Assembly (NCBI GenBank): GCA_040217175.1
Contig: JAVJNT010000002.1
Span: 1,186,001 to 1,250,000 of the forward strand
From: Phycisphaerales bacterium
GTDB taxonomy: Bacteria > Planctomycetota > Phycisphaerae > Phycisphaerales > UBA1924
Direction of reading: 5' to 3'
Length of the DNA stretch: 64,000 bases
The position numbers and the translations under genes were made by a program. The notes beneath the pieces were generated by a model. That model ran no database searches. It had not been told where the DNA came from and saw nothing but the letters and a program-made list of their open reading frames with translations. Shown piece by piece: positions 21,692 through 30,308 of this stretch. Within the stretch, counting starts at the first letter, position 1. Each line of letters opens with the position of its first letter.

Positions 21692-22540
21692 ATGGCACCC
21701 ACGACGCGGCGCAGGAGCGCCCAGCCGCCCATCACGGACGCACAGATCGAGCTGGCCGCACAGGCCGCCCGTTGCGTCGTGCAGACCCACGAGGCCATCG
21801 TCGGCTTCCTGCAACACGGCCAGACGCTGGCCGAGATCGACCGCTTCGTGGGCGAGACCCTCGCCAGCATGGGCGCCAAGAGCTGCTTCAAAGGCTACCG
21901 CGCCGGCCGCCACCCGCCCTTTCCCGCCCACGCGTGCCTGAGCGTGAACGAAACCGTCGTCCACGGCCACCCGGGCAGCCACCAGGCTCCGCTGGAGGAG
22001 GGCGACGTCCTCAAGGTCGATATCGGTGTCAGCAAGCACGGCTGGATCGGCGACGCCGCGTACACCTACAGCTTCGGCGAGCCCGACGCGACGACACGCA
22101 AGCTGATGGACTGCGGCAAGGAGGCCCTGCGACTAGGCATCGAGGCCATGCAGCCCGGCGCCGAACTCATCGAGTGGGCCCGGGCCATCCAGCACCACGT
22201 CGAGAAAGTATGTAAGTTCCACATGGTGCGGGGGTTGGGCGGCCACGGCTACGGCCGCACGCTGCACGCGCCGCCGTTCATTTCCAACACGGTGCCCGTC
22301 GTTGCGGCGATGGAATGGCGCGAGGCCCACCACCAGTTCACGCCCGGCATGCTGCTGGCCGTCGAGCCCATGATCGCCGTCGGCACCGGCAAGATCACCC
22401 AGCACGGCAACGCCTGGCCGCTGGACATCGCCGACGGAAGCCAGAGCGTGCACTACGAGGCCGACGTCCTGATCACCGAGGACGGCCCCAGGAACCTCAC
22501 GGCCGGGCTCGAGCAACTGCCCGACGTCGTTTCAAAGTAA
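21692..22540 (+). CDS. map: type I methionine aminopeptidase
   Basis: Removes initiator Met from nascent proteins. 282 residues with the pita-bread fold metal ligands: Asp in VLKVDIGVSKHGWIGDAAYT (two Asp), His in GLGGHGYGRTLH, Glu in LLAVEPMIA and Glu in SVHYEADVLITEDG. The VNETVVHGHPG segment supplies the substrate-binding His. An N-terminal stretch of basic/Pro residues (about 20) precedes the domain. The gene ends at a TAA inside a duplicated 15-base unit, so a second in-frame stop lies five codons on. Confidence 0.95.
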   Translation: MAPTTRRRSAQPPITDAQIELAAQAARCVVQTHEAIVGFLQHGQTLAEIDRFVGETLASMGAKSCFKGYRAGRHPPFPAHACLSVNETVVHGHPGSHQAPLEEGDVLKVDIGVSKHGWIGDAAYTYSFGEPDATTRKLMDCGKEALRLGIEAMQPGAELIEWARAIQHHVEKVCKFHMVRGLGGHGYGRTLHAPPFISNTVPVVAAMEWREAHHQFTPGMLLAVEPMIAVGTGKITQHGNAWPLDIADGSQSVHYEADVLITEDGPRNLTAGLEQLPDVVSK

Positions 22541-22555
22541 GTTGTTTCGAAGTAG
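22526..22555 (+). repeat. 15-bp tandem duplication spanning the map stop codon
   Basis: GTCGTTTCAAAGTAA (22526-22540) and GTTGTTTCGAAGTAG (22541-22555) match at 12 of 15 positions. Each copy encodes Val-Val-Ser-Lys-stop in the map frame, so the gene has a duplicated C-terminal codon set with two stops. Confidence 0.75.
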
Positions 22556-22626
22556 GCAACCTGCAACGCTACCCGCTTCCTGGCGGTATACACCCACGTG
22601 TCGACGGCAATCAAGAGGGGGCTTTG

Positions 22627-23298
22627 ATGGCGAAGATCGGGGTGATTCTCAGCGGGTGCGGCGTGTTCGATGGCTCGGAGATCCACGAAGCGGTCGCCGT
22701 GCTTCACGCGATCGATCGCCATGGGTCGCAGGCCGTGTGCCTGGCGCCAGAGATGGAACTCGACGAGATCAACCACCTGAACCAGCAGCCCACCGGCAAG
22801 AAGCGCAGCGTGCTGATGGAAGCCGCTCGCATCGCCCGCGGCGACGTCACCCCGCTGGCCAAGGTCAAGGGCGGCGACTTCGACGCCATCGTGCTGCCCG
22901 GCGGATTCGGCGCGGCTAAGAACCTGTGCGATTTCGCCAGCAAGGGCGCCGAGTGTTCGGCCCACCCCGAGGTCACGCGCGTGCTTACCGAGGCCCAGCG
23001 GGCCGGCCGGCCGCTCGGCTTTGCCTGCATCTCGCCCGCCGTTGCCGCCCGCATCTTCGGGGCCGACCTGGGGCCAAACCTCACCATCGGCACCGACAAG
23101 GGCACGGCAGACGGGCTCGAGGCCATGGGCGCAACCCACCAAGACTGCGAAGGCGAGGGCATCGTCTTCGACAATCGCCATCGCATCGTCTCCACGCCCG
23201 CCTACATGTGCGACCAGTCGATCGGCGCCGTATTCACGGGCATCGGGGCGATGGTGGACAAGGTGATGGAGATGGTCGAGCAGCCGGCGGCGGTGTAG
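22627..23298 (+). CDS. elbB: ElbB-like glyoxalase / DJ-1-PfpI-fold protein
   Basis: 223 residues resembling ElbB, a DJ-1/PfpI-superfamily protein linked to isoprenoid biosynthesis and reported to have weak glyoxalase activity. Characteristic segments are GVILSGCGVFDGSEIHEAV, DAIVLPGGFGAAKNL with the nucleophile-elbow-type Gly/Phe turn, and GFACISPAVAA holding the candidate Cys. The family-typical GTDKGTADGLEAMGATHQDC and C-terminal helix are present. The ATG at 22627 fits the family; the longer open frame runs back into map. It may be co-transcribed with the zinc-ribbon gene 3 bases downstream. Confidence 0.88.
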   Translation: MAKIGVILSGCGVFDGSEIHEAVAVLHAIDRHGSQAVCLAPEMELDEINHLNQQPTGKKRSVLMEAARIARGDVTPLAKVKGGDFDAIVLPGGFGAAKNLCDFASKGAECSAHPEVTRVLTEAQRAGRPLGFACISPAVAARIFGADLGPNLTIGTDKGTADGLEAMGATHQDCEGEGIVFDNRHRIVSTPAYMCDQSIGAVFTGIGAMVDKVMEMVEQPAAV

Positions 23299-23301
23299 GC
23301 G

Positions 23302-23970
23302 GTGGCGCATCGCGCTCGCAAGCTCGTGCCGACCTGGGCGTTGGTGCTGGCGATCGCAGCGGGAATCGCATGGGCGGTGGGCGTACCCGTCGCCGCTGCG
23401 CTCCTGCAGGACTATTCGAGATGGAGCGTCACGAGATCGGCAGAGCCGGCGGCCATGCCGTCCTGGTTGGTGGGTCGCGATGCGCACACGCCAACGTCCG
23501 CCGAATACGCGTTGCCCAGTTCGCTCGTGCGAAGGTACGAGCGGCAGGCCACCACGACATGGCGCAACGGCCAGTACCGGATGTTCTACGAAGAGATCCA
23601 GTTCGGATGGCCCTTCAAGTCGCTGATGGTCGGTAGCGTCGGTGCTCGTCACGTGTCGGGCACGCCGCCGGCGACGGTGTCCGAGTTCGTGGCCATCCTC
23701 GACGGTCGCGTCGGCTGGCGCAAGGGCCTCGTCCTTGGTCGTGGCTCATGGGGCTCGCCGAAGGCCCTCCCGCTCGCCCCGAGGTGGGGCTTGCTTGCCA
23801 ACGTGCTCCTGGTGTGCGTTCCGCTGCTGCAGGTCGTCGCCGGCTTGCGATGGAAGACGATGAGGCGGCGGCTAGCGGCCGGGAGATGCCCCGATTGCGG
23901 GTATGAGGGCGCGGCAACCGCCGGCTCGTGCTCCGAGTGCGGCTGGGGCATCGCCGCCAGCCCGGCATAA
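23302..23970 (+). CDS. membrane protein with C-terminal zinc ribbon
   Basis: 222 residues from GTG 23302. Two hydrophobic segments (about residues 10-35 and 160-180) bracket a ~120-residue presumably extracytoplasmic region with no recognised motif. The C-terminus RCPDCGYEG...CSECGWG holds a CxxC-x8-12-CxxC zinc ribbon on the cytoplasmic side. Proteins of this layout are common in planctomycetes, but their function is unknown. It follows the ElbB-like gene with only 3 bases between. Confidence 0.7.
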   Translation: MAHRARKLVPTWALVLAIAAGIAWAVGVPVAAALLQDYSRWSVTRSAEPAAMPSWLVGRDAHTPTSAEYALPSSLVRRYERQATTTWRNGQYRMFYEEIQFGWPFKSLMVGSVGARHVSGTPPATVSEFVAILDGRVGWRKGLVLGRGSWGSPKALPLAPRWGLLANVLLVCVPLLQVVAGLRWKTMRRRLAAGRCPDCGYEGAATAGSCSECGWGIAASPA

Positions 23971-23972
23971 TG

Positions 23973-23998
23973 AAAAACGCCCGCTTTTCAGCGGGCGT
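23973..23998 (-). terminator. rho-independent terminator of the tRNA-Ser gene
   Basis: A 9-bp perfect stem (23977-23985 with 23990-23998, loop of 4) is followed on the minus strand by TTTTT. The U-tract lies on the side away from the tRNA, so it ends the tRNA transcript about 10 bases past the mature 3' end. It may also help stop the converging zinc-ribbon gene. Confidence 0.82.
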
Positions 23999-24007
23999 CT
24001 CACGAAG

Positions 24008-24097
24008 CGGAGCGGGAGGGATTCGAACCCTCGGTACCGGTAAAACCAGTACACCGGATTAGCAATCCGGCCCCTTCAGCCTCTCGGGCACCACTCC
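24008..24097 (-). tRNA. tRNA-Ser (anticodon GCU)
   Basis: On the minus strand the 90-base sequence starts GGAGTGG and ends CCGCTCCG, forming a 7-bp acceptor stem with one G-U pair and discriminator G. The anticodon loop is TTGCTAA on a CCGGA/TCCGG stem, giving anticodon GCU (serine AGC/AGU). A long variable arm (class II tRNA) and the TTCGAAT T-loop are present. CCA is not encoded. Confidence 0.95.
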
Positions 24098-24136
24098 TGA
24101 CGGCCGGGACATGCGTCCCGGCGGGCCCGCATGGTA

Positions 24137-24751
24137 TCAACCAGCAGGGGCCGCGTCATGCTTCCCATTCGGATCACCCCGGGCCCCGTCTTGAGGCAAC
24201 TCCGCCGCGGCGAGCTGCTGGCGGTACAGCGCCAGGGTCTGGTCGTCGAAGGCGCACAGCGTGATCGAGGCGAGCTTCGGGAAGGGGTCGGGCTCGTCGT
24301 CGGTGGGCGTGATGGCCGCTGCGATCGTCCGCACGGCGATGATCGCAGCGTACTCAGAGGGGAATCCATACACGCCCGTCGAGATGGCCGGGAAGGCGAT
24401 CGAGCCGATCTTGCCCTTGCGGCAGAGCTCCAGGCACGACCGATAGCACCGAGCCAGCGTGTCGTCCTCGCCGCTGCGGCCGTTGACCCAGACCGGGCCC
24501 ACGGTGTGGATGACGCAGCGTGCAGGCAGCTCGAAGGCCCTGGTCACGATGGCCGAGCCCGGCTCGCACCGCACGCCGGGGCGGACCTCGGGCAGCTCGA
24601 GGCAGGCGTCCTCGAGCCTCGGGCCGGCAGCCTTGTGGATCGCACCGCACACGCCCCCGCCGGGCGCCAGCATCTCGTTGGCCGCGTTGACGATCGCGTC
24701 AACGCGGAGCGTCGTGATGTCGTCCAAGATGGCCTCGATCACCGGCGGCAT
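24137..24751 (-). CDS. macro-domain ADP-ribose hydrolase
   Basis: 204 residues. A single MacroD-type macro domain: VDAIVNAANEMLAPGGGVCGAIHKAAG contains the ADP-ribose-binding loop and catalytic Asn/Gly residues, and PAISTGVYGFP is the second ligand-binding loop. Such enzymes hydrolyse O-acetyl-ADP-ribose or remove mono-ADP-ribose from proteins. ATG 24751 (MPPVIEA) has a GAGGA ribosome binding site about 8 bases upstream; a GTG at 24775 is a longer alternative. The C-terminal ~20 residues are Gly/Pro/Asp-rich and probably disordered. Confidence 0.92.
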   Translation of the reverse strand: MPPVIEAILDDITTLRVDAIVNAANEMLAPGGGVCGAIHKAAGPRLEDACLELPEVRPGVRCEPGSAIVTRAFELPARCVIHTVGPVWVNGRSGEDDTLARCYRSCLELCRKGKIGSIAFPAISTGVYGFPSEYAAIIAVRTIAAAITPTDDEPDPFPKLASITLCAFDDQTLALYRQQLAAAELPQDGARGDPNGKHDAAPAG

Positions 24752-24793
24752 GCGGCGGTTCCTCTTCGGTCGCACGAGCAGCGACGAGAGAGC

Positions 24794-25528
24794 CTAGCGC
24801 TTGACGAGCACGGCGTTGCCCGTGTCCAGCACCGCAATGGACAAGCCATGCCCTGCCGCGAACGCATCGACGGCGAGCTTGCAGCCCGGAAAGTCTCCGT
24901 TGGGCCAGGGTCCGTAGTCGTCGATCACGAGCACGCCACCGGCAGACAGCCGCGGGTAGAAGTAGGCCAGCGAGTCCATCGTGGGGTCGTGCAGGTCGAC
25001 GTCGACGTGCACGAAGCGGTACGTCTGCTCGGGCAGTTCGTCGAACGCCTCGGGTATCCAGCCCTTGACGAGCGTCGCGCCCGGAAAGTCCGCGAGCGAC
25101 TTCTGCGCAATCTCCAGGGACGTATCGGCGAATCGGCCGGCGTACCCGGGATGCTCGTCGGCCTCGGTTGGTTCGCTCAGTCCTTCGAATGAGTCGATCG
25201 CAAAGTGGCCCACGCCATCGAAGCCCGGATCTTCGGCCCGCCTCATCTCGCACAGCACGTACGACGCGAGCCCGCGATACACGCCGGCTTCCGCGGTCGC
25301 GCCCGGCACGCCTCGCGTCAGGGCGAACATCTGGGCGAGGTGGTAGAAGCGCGGCCGCCGCCAGGCATTGTCTTGCATGCCCGTCAGCGCCAGGCCACGC
25401 TCGTACCGCCGCGTGAAAGCCCCGTCGGCGTCCACGATGCGAGGCTGCACCGGCTGGTCGAGGCTCGTCGCTTGGACGGTCATGCAGGAAGCATCGACGG
25501 CGGCGAGCACGCGCCTTGAGCGAAACAT
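24794..25528 (-). CDS. TylF/MycF-like SAM-dependent methyltransferase
   Basis: 244 residues. The SAM-binding start appears as ATAEAGVYRGLASYVL, followed by AIDSFEGLSEP and RFVHVDVDLHDPTMDSLAYFYPRL, then GGVLVIDDYGPWP. The DxDLYxPT-type sequence and IDDYG are hallmarks of the TylF/MycF macrocin O-methyltransferase family, where the aspartates bind Mg and the sugar hydroxyl. Family members methylate sugars in natural products and surface glycans. The start could be ATG 25528 or an internal ATG at 25483. It lies 12 bases downstream of the M1 peptidase stop on the opposite reading order, both on the minus strand, but no glycan genes are adjacent. Confidence 0.82.
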   Translation of the reverse strand: MFRSRRVLAAVDASCMTVQATSLDQPVQPRIVDADGAFTRRYERGLALTGMQDNAWRRPRFYHLAQMFALTRGVPGATAEAGVYRGLASYVLCEMRRAEDPGFDGVGHFAIDSFEGLSEPTEADEHPGYAGRFADTSLEIAQKSLADFPGATLVKGWIPEAFDELPEQTYRFVHVDVDLHDPTMDSLAYFYPRLSAGGVLVIDDYGPWPNGDFPGCKLAVDAFAAGHGLSIAVLDTGNAVLVKR

Positions 25529-25540
25529 TTGCTCTGCGGC

Positions 25541-27577
25541 TCAGCCCTCTTCGCCGTCGCGCTCGGCCGATGCGACTTCTTCGGCCTCACCGTCGGCCAA
25601 CCAGCGGTTGTTGTCCGCGTCGACGTCGGGCAGCAGGCCCTCGGGGTCCACGATCGCCCGGCGGAGGCTGCGGCCATCGAGCACGATCTCAAAGCTACGC
25701 TCGCGCGTGGTTGCCCAGGCCTCGACGGGGTACGAACGCCGCTCGATCGACCCGTCGTCGAACTGCACCACGACCTCGGCCGGCATCACCATCTCGCCCA
25801 GCGAACGCACGGTGATGGTCGCGGTCGGCACGTACGGCGCCTCGGGCTGGTCGCCTTCGCCCTCGGTCTCCGTCAGCTCCGGCTCTTCGCTGAAGGCGAC
25901 CTCGACCGCCTGATCGAGCGTGCCATCTTCCAGGAACCACTGGCGGAAGAACCACGCCAGGTCGGCCCCGGCCGCGTCCTCCATCGTGCGGAAGAAGTCG
26001 GCAGGCTGGGGGCCCTTGAAGGCCCAACGCCGCACGTACTCGCGGAACGCATAGTCGAACCGCTCGGGCCCAAGCACGACCTCGCGCAGCAGGTGCAGGC
26101 CCATGGCGGTCTTGCGGTACTGCAGGCGGCCGAGCAGGCCCGGCAGGTTGCGATCGGGGAACACGGCGATCGGTTGGCTGCGGCCGCGCGCGAGCTGCAT
26201 GGTCTGGCGACGCGCCCGGCTGGGGTCGAGCTCGGTACCACGGAAGTTTGCCAGCGAGTGCATGCCGATGAAGGTGTTGAAGCCCTCGTCCATCCATGCG
26301 TGCCGACGCTCGTCGGTGTTGACGACCATCGGGAACCACGTGTGCCCCACCTCGTGGTCGGTCACGCCCAGCGGCCCGCGGCCCGTGCGCCCGCCGCAGA
26401 AGATGATCATCGGATACTCCATCCCGCCCTCGGGCCCGTTCACGTTGGTCATGATCGGGTAGGGGTACGGATAGAGGAAGTCGCTGTAGAACTCGACGCT
26501 GTGCGCAACATACTGCGTGCTGCCGCCCTGCTCGGCCGAGGGCTTCCACTCTTCGGCTTCCACCGGGTACAGCGACTGGCAGAGCACGGTCTTTTCGCGG
26601 CCGTTCACGCCTTCGATGACCGCGCCGCAGGCGTCCCAGATGAACGCGTCGCTCGCGGCCCACGCGAAGGTGCGGATGTTCTCGCCGCGGAACTTCCACG
26701 TCAGCGGGCCCTCGCCGCTTGGCCGCGACGCCGGATCGCCCACTTCTTCCGCGGAGCGGATCATCACGGTCTCGCGGCTCTTCTTGGCTTCTTCGAGGCG
26801 ACGCCGCTGCGTGGGCGTGAGCACCTGCGAGGGGTTCTGAAGCACGCCCGAGCCCGCGACGAGATACGTGCGCGGCACGGTGATGCTGACCTGGTAGTTG
26901 CCGAAGTTGGTGTAGAATTCGCCGCTGCCGGCGTACGGAAGCGTGTTCCAGCCGTGCACGTCGTCGTAGTTGCACACGTGGGGGAACCACTGGGCATACT
27001 CGAAGATGCGGCCCTGCGAGACGTCTTCCGCGCCCATGCGGCGCAGGTAGGGCGGCATATCGAAGGCGAACTCGAGCTCGAAGCGGAACCGCTGGCCCGG
27101 CTTGATCGGCCGCGGAAGCTCGACGCGCATGAGCGTGTCGTAGATAGTGAACTCGAGTTCCTTGCCGCCCGAGCGGACGTAGGGGATGTCGTATCCGCCG
27201 TTGAACGCCTCGTCCATGGCCCGCATCGGCCCGCCGCCGGTGCGGCTGCGCGTGCCGATGCTGTCCTGGCGAAACAGGTTCTGCTCGAGCTGGATCCACA
27301 GGAACGTCAGCGTGTCGGGCGATTTGTTGTGGTACGTCGCTTCGAGCGTGGCGCTCAGCCGCTGGCTCTCGGCATCGAGCACGGCGTCGATCTCGTAGTC
27401 GACGCGCTGCTGCCAGTACTGCGGACCGGGCGCGCCCGAGCCCAGCCGAAAGGCGTTGGGCGTGGGCAGGTCCAGCGGCGCAAAAGCATCGAAGGGACGC
27501 TCCTCGCCCGTCTGGGCGACGGCCGCAGGGGCCAGGCAGGCAAGAAGGGCCATCACGAAGGCAAGCATGGATCGCAT
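25541..27577 (-). CDS. secreted M1-family zinc metallopeptidase
   Basis: 678 residues. A signal peptide (MRSMLAFVMALLACLAPAAVAQ) starts at ATG 27577, preceded by GGGAGA; upstream open sequence to 27751 is ignored. The catalytic domain shows EGGMEYPMIIF (GxMEN-like exopeptidase motif) and the zinc site HEVGHTWFP with the third ligand Glu 18 residues on in DEGFN. The N-terminal region has the M1 beta-saddle (TLTFLWIQLEQNLF). The C-terminal ~80 residues are an Asp/Glu-rich beta domain ending in an acidic tail. It cleaves N-terminal residues from extracellular peptides, probably for nutrition. Confidence 0.92.
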   Translation of the reverse strand: MRSMLAFVMALLACLAPAAVAQTGEERPFDAFAPLDLPTPNAFRLGSGAPGPQYWQQRVDYEIDAVLDAESQRLSATLEATYHNKSPDTLTFLWIQLEQNLFRQDSIGTRSRTGGGPMRAMDEAFNGGYDIPYVRSGGKELEFTIYDTLMRVELPRPIKPGQRFRFELEFAFDMPPYLRRMGAEDVSQGRIFEYAQWFPHVCNYDDVHGWNTLPYAGSGEFYTNFGNYQVSITVPRTYLVAGSGVLQNPSQVLTPTQRRRLEEAKKSRETVMIRSAEEVGDPASRPSGEGPLTWKFRGENIRTFAWAASDAFIWDACGAVIEGVNGREKTVLCQSLYPVEAEEWKPSAEQGGSTQYVAHSVEFYSDFLYPYPYPIMTNVNGPEGGMEYPMIIFCGGRTGRGPLGVTDHEVGHTWFPMVVNTDERRHAWMDEGFNTFIGMHSLANFRGTELDPSRARRQTMQLARGRSQPIAVFPDRNLPGLLGRLQYRKTAMGLHLLREVVLGPERFDYAFREYVRRWAFKGPQPADFFRTMEDAAGADLAWFFRQWFLEDGTLDQAVEVAFSEEPELTETEGEGDQPEAPYVPTATITVRSLGEMVMPAEVVVQFDDGSIERRSYPVEAWATTRERSFEIVLDGRSLRRAIVDPEGLLPDVDADNNRWLADGEAEEVASAERDGEEG

Positions 27578-27724
27578 CGAGGTCTCCCGTAGGGTCCGGG
27601 CGTCGGACTCGGGGCAGTCTACGCGGGCTGCCCGCTGCGTCCGGATTCTGCGCAGGCGGGCCGTGTCGTATACCATCCCCTTCGCCCTCCGCCCCAGCAG
27701 CCCGTCTCCGCGAAGGAACCGCCC

Positions 27725-28795
27725 ATGCCCGCCATGATCGATATCGAGCACCCCGCCCTGCTCAAGGCCCAGCCCTTCCCCGACTTCTCGGATTGGCAGG
27801 AGCCCACGCGCGACGGCGACCGCGCGATCCCGTTCCGCCAGGCGCTACGCGAGGCCATGACCTTCGCCATGCGGGAGGACGAGCGCGTCTTCCTGCTGGG
27901 CGAGGAAGTCGCCGAGTACAACGGCGCGTACAAGGTCAGCGAGGGCATGCTCGACGAGTTCGGGCCCAAGCGCATCATCGACACGCCCATCAGCGAGAAC
28001 GGCTTCGCGGGCATGGCCATCGCCGCGGCGATGAGCGGGCTGCGACCCATCGTCGAATTCATGAGCTGGTCGTTCAGCCTCGTCGCGGCGGACCAGATCC
28101 TCAACAACGCGCCCAAGATGCTGTACATGTCCGGCGGGCAGTGGGGCTGCCCCATCGTCTTCCGCGGCAACGATGGCGCGGGCGGCCAGCTCGGCAGCAC
28201 GCATAGCTGGTGCGTCGAGGGCCAGTTCAGCAACGTGCCGGGCCTGAAGATGGTCATCCCCAGCAACGGGCTCGACGCCAAGGGCCTGCTGCGCACCAGC
28301 ATCGCCGACCCCGACCCGGTCTTCTTCCTGGAGAGCGAGCGCATGCTGGGCGATTCCATGCACGTGCCCGAGGAAGACTACTTCATCCCCTTCGGCAAGG
28401 CTCGCCTCGCGCGCGAGGGCGACGCGTGCACGCTCGTCAGCTTCGGCCGCCCGGTCAACTTCTGCCTGGAAGCCGCCGAAGCGCTGTCGAGCGAGGGCAT
28501 CGAGGTCGATGTGCTCGACATGCGAACCATCCGCCCGCTCGACATCGACGCCATCGTGAAGAGCGTCAAGAAGACCAACCGCGTGGTCATCGTCGACCAG
28601 AGCTGGCCCTTCGCCGGCGTCGCGAGCGAGGTCATCACCCAGATCATCGAGCACGCCTTCGACTGGCTCGACTACCAGCCCGTGCGCGTCAACACGGCCG
28701 ACGTGCCGACGCCGTACGCGAAGAACCTGGAGGCGGAGTACCTGCCCAACGCGAGCAGGATTGTGGAAGCCGTCAAGGGCGTCGTGAACGCCTGA
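27725..28795 (+). CDS. pdhB: pyruvate dehydrogenase E1 component, beta subunit
   Basis: 356 residues of the transketolase central and C-terminal domains: REAMTFAMREDERVFLLGEEVAEYNGAYKVSEGM contains the Glu that activates thiamine diphosphate, then RIIDTPISENGFAGMAIAAAMSGLRPIVEFM and SHHSW-like QLGSTHSWCVEGQF. The C-terminal VDVLDMRTIRPLDIDAIV and RVVIVDQSWPFAG are typical. A short N-terminal extension precedes the domain. It needs an alpha subunit, which is not encoded nearby. An E2 gene lies 1.5 kb downstream on the same strand, so this is a partial pyruvate dehydrogenase locus. Branched-chain 2-oxoacid dehydrogenase is the close alternative. Confidence 0.92.
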   Translation: MPAMIDIEHPALLKAQPFPDFSDWQEPTRDGDRAIPFRQALREAMTFAMREDERVFLLGEEVAEYNGAYKVSEGMLDEFGPKRIIDTPISENGFAGMAIAAAMSGLRPIVEFMSWSFSLVAADQILNNAPKMLYMSGGQWGCPIVFRGNDGAGGQLGSTHSWCVEGQFSNVPGLKMVIPSNGLDAKGLLRTSIADPDPVFFLESERMLGDSMHVPEEDYFIPFGKARLAREGDACTLVSFGRPVNFCLEAAEALSSEGIEVDVLDMRTIRPLDIDAIVKSVKKTNRVVIVDQSWPFAGVASEVITQIIEHAFDWLDYQPVRVNTADVPTPYAKNLEAEYLPNASRIVEAVKGVVNA

Positions 28796-28855
28796 CGGGC
28801 AACCGCCCGGGGCTCATCCCTAACAAGGGAGAGGTTTGCTCCGAGGAGGCCCGCC

Positions 28856-29833
28856 ATGCTCGCGCTCGTCCTGCCGCTGCTCTCGCTGGCGTTCGCCCAG
28901 CCTGCACAAGACTCGACGCCGATCCAGACGCTCTCCATCGGCGAGCGCGTCGAGGCGATCGACCTCGAGCACTGGGTGCGGTTCGATCGCCCCCAGGGCG
29001 ATCCCGTCAAGGCGTTCGAGCCCGGGACCGTGTACGTCGTCGACTTCTGGGCCACCTGGTGCGTGCCATGCGTGGCGGCTATGGACAAGATCAGCGGCTT
29101 GCAGGAGCAGTACGCCGATCGAAACGTCCGCTTCATCGGCGTCACGGAAGAGAAGCTCTCGACCGTCGTCCGATTCCTCAGCACGCCGGTCGCGGTCGAA
29201 GAGGGCCAGAAGCCGCGCACGCAGTACGACCGTGCTCGCTTTGCGATGGGCGTCGATGCCGACGCCTCGACGGCGCAGTTGCTGCTGCCCGAGGGCGTGC
29301 GAAGCGTTCGTCCCCAGGCGGCGATCATCGACGCCGACGGCACGCTCGTGTGGGTGGGCCTGCCGAAGGCCGAGGAACTGCCCGAGATCCTCGACGCCGT
29401 GCTGGCTGGCACGTGGGACGAGGCCGCCTACGCGAAGAAATTCCAGCGCGAGCTGGCGATCCAGGCCGAGAAGGACCGGATCATGGCCGAGGAGGACTGG
29501 GCCGCCGCGAAGACCGGCTTCTGGGACGATGGCGATCTGCTGGGCAAGATCGCGTTCGGCATCGCCTTCAACTTCGGCAACCGCATCCAGAACGCCGACA
29601 AGGCCGTCGCCTTCGAGTACGCCACACGCGCCAACGAGCTCAAGCAAGGCCGCGACGCCTTCGCTTTGCACAGCCTGGCGAAGCTCGCGTCGGACGAGGG
29701 CGAGACCGCCAGGGCCGTGCAACTCCAGGCGGAGGCCGTCGAGATCTGCAAGACCGATCCGGCGGCCGCGGGCTTCCTCGACTACTACTCGAGCACGCTC
29801 GAGCAGTACCGCAAGGCCCTGGCCGAGAAGTAG
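28856..29833 (+). CDS. secreted TlpA-like thioredoxin with helical C-terminal domain
   Basis: 325 residues. A short signal peptide (MLALVLPLLSLAFAQ) is followed by a thioredoxin-fold domain with an intact redox motif, DFWATWCVPCVAAMDKI, and a later RPQAAIIDADGTLVWVG segment where the cis-Pro is replaced by Pro-Gln context. The C-terminal ~130 residues are helical and TPR-like (NADKAVAFEYATRANELKQG, TARAVQLQAEAVEI). It probably acts as a periplasmic disulfide reductase or thiol-disulfide partner. It sits between pdhB and the DUF1801-like gene with short gaps; no functional link to pyruvate dehydrogenase is obvious. Confidence 0.85.
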   Translation: MLALVLPLLSLAFAQPAQDSTPIQTLSIGERVEAIDLEHWVRFDRPQGDPVKAFEPGTVYVVDFWATWCVPCVAAMDKISGLQEQYADRNVRFIGVTEEKLSTVVRFLSTPVAVEEGQKPRTQYDRARFAMGVDADASTAQLLLPEGVRSVRPQAAIIDADGTLVWVGLPKAEELPEILDAVLAGTWDEAAYAKKFQRELAIQAEKDRIMAEEDWAAAKTGFWDDGDLLGKIAFGIAFNFGNRIQNADKAVAFEYATRANELKQGRDAFALHSLAKLASDEGETARAVQLQAEAVEICKTDPAAAGFLDYYSSTLEQYRKALAEK

Positions 29834-29848
29834 CACGCCCAATCTCGC

Positions 29849-30244
29849 ATGCCGACGCCCGATGACTTCATGATGGAGCTCCCCGCGTCGCTGCGGCGGC
29901 GCGCGGCGTCGGTCCGCCGGCTCGTGCTCGAGCTCGCGCCGCACGCCGCCGAGCGCGTGACGTGGGACGCCATCTCGATCTACGACCCCGATCGCGGCGG
30001 GCCGGTGAAGGGCTCGATCTGCCAGATCGTCCACCGCCGCGGCGTGCTCCGGCTCGACTTTCCGCTCGGCGAATTCATGGAAGATCCCGCGGGCCTGCTC
30101 CAGGGCGAGGCCGGACGCCGGGGCAAGCGCTTCGTGCCGATCGACGCGGACCAACCCTCGGAAGCCGACATCGAGAACCTGATCCGGGCGTCGCTGGCGG
30201 CTCCTCCCAAGCCCAAGCGACTGCCCCATCCGCCCGCCGGCTAG
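29849..30244 (+). CDS. DUF1801/YdhG-like small protein
   Basis: 131 residues resembling the DUF1801 (YdhG/CyaY-like fold) family: an N-terminal helix with SLRRRAASVRRLVLELAPHAAERVTWDAISIYD and a central strand VLRLDFPLGEF. The function of this family is unknown. It begins 15 bases after the thioredoxin-like gene and ends 64 bases before the E2 gene, so it is likely carried in the same transcript. Confidence 0.6.
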   Translation: MPTPDDFMMELPASLRRRAASVRRLVLELAPHAAERVTWDAISIYDPDRGGPVKGSICQIVHRRGVLRLDFPLGEFMEDPAGLLQGEAGRRGKRFVPIDADQPSEADIENLIRASLAAPPKPKRLPHPPAG

Positions 30245-30308
30245 CCACGCGTGGCGGCCGCGTTCGCTACCATACCGGCCGACGTCCGACCCGCGCCCGG
30301 AGCCCGCC

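Noticed and set aside
24008-24097. tRNA-Ser as a possible integration site for a mobile element
   Set aside because: No integrase gene or repeated tRNA 3' end is visible nearby.
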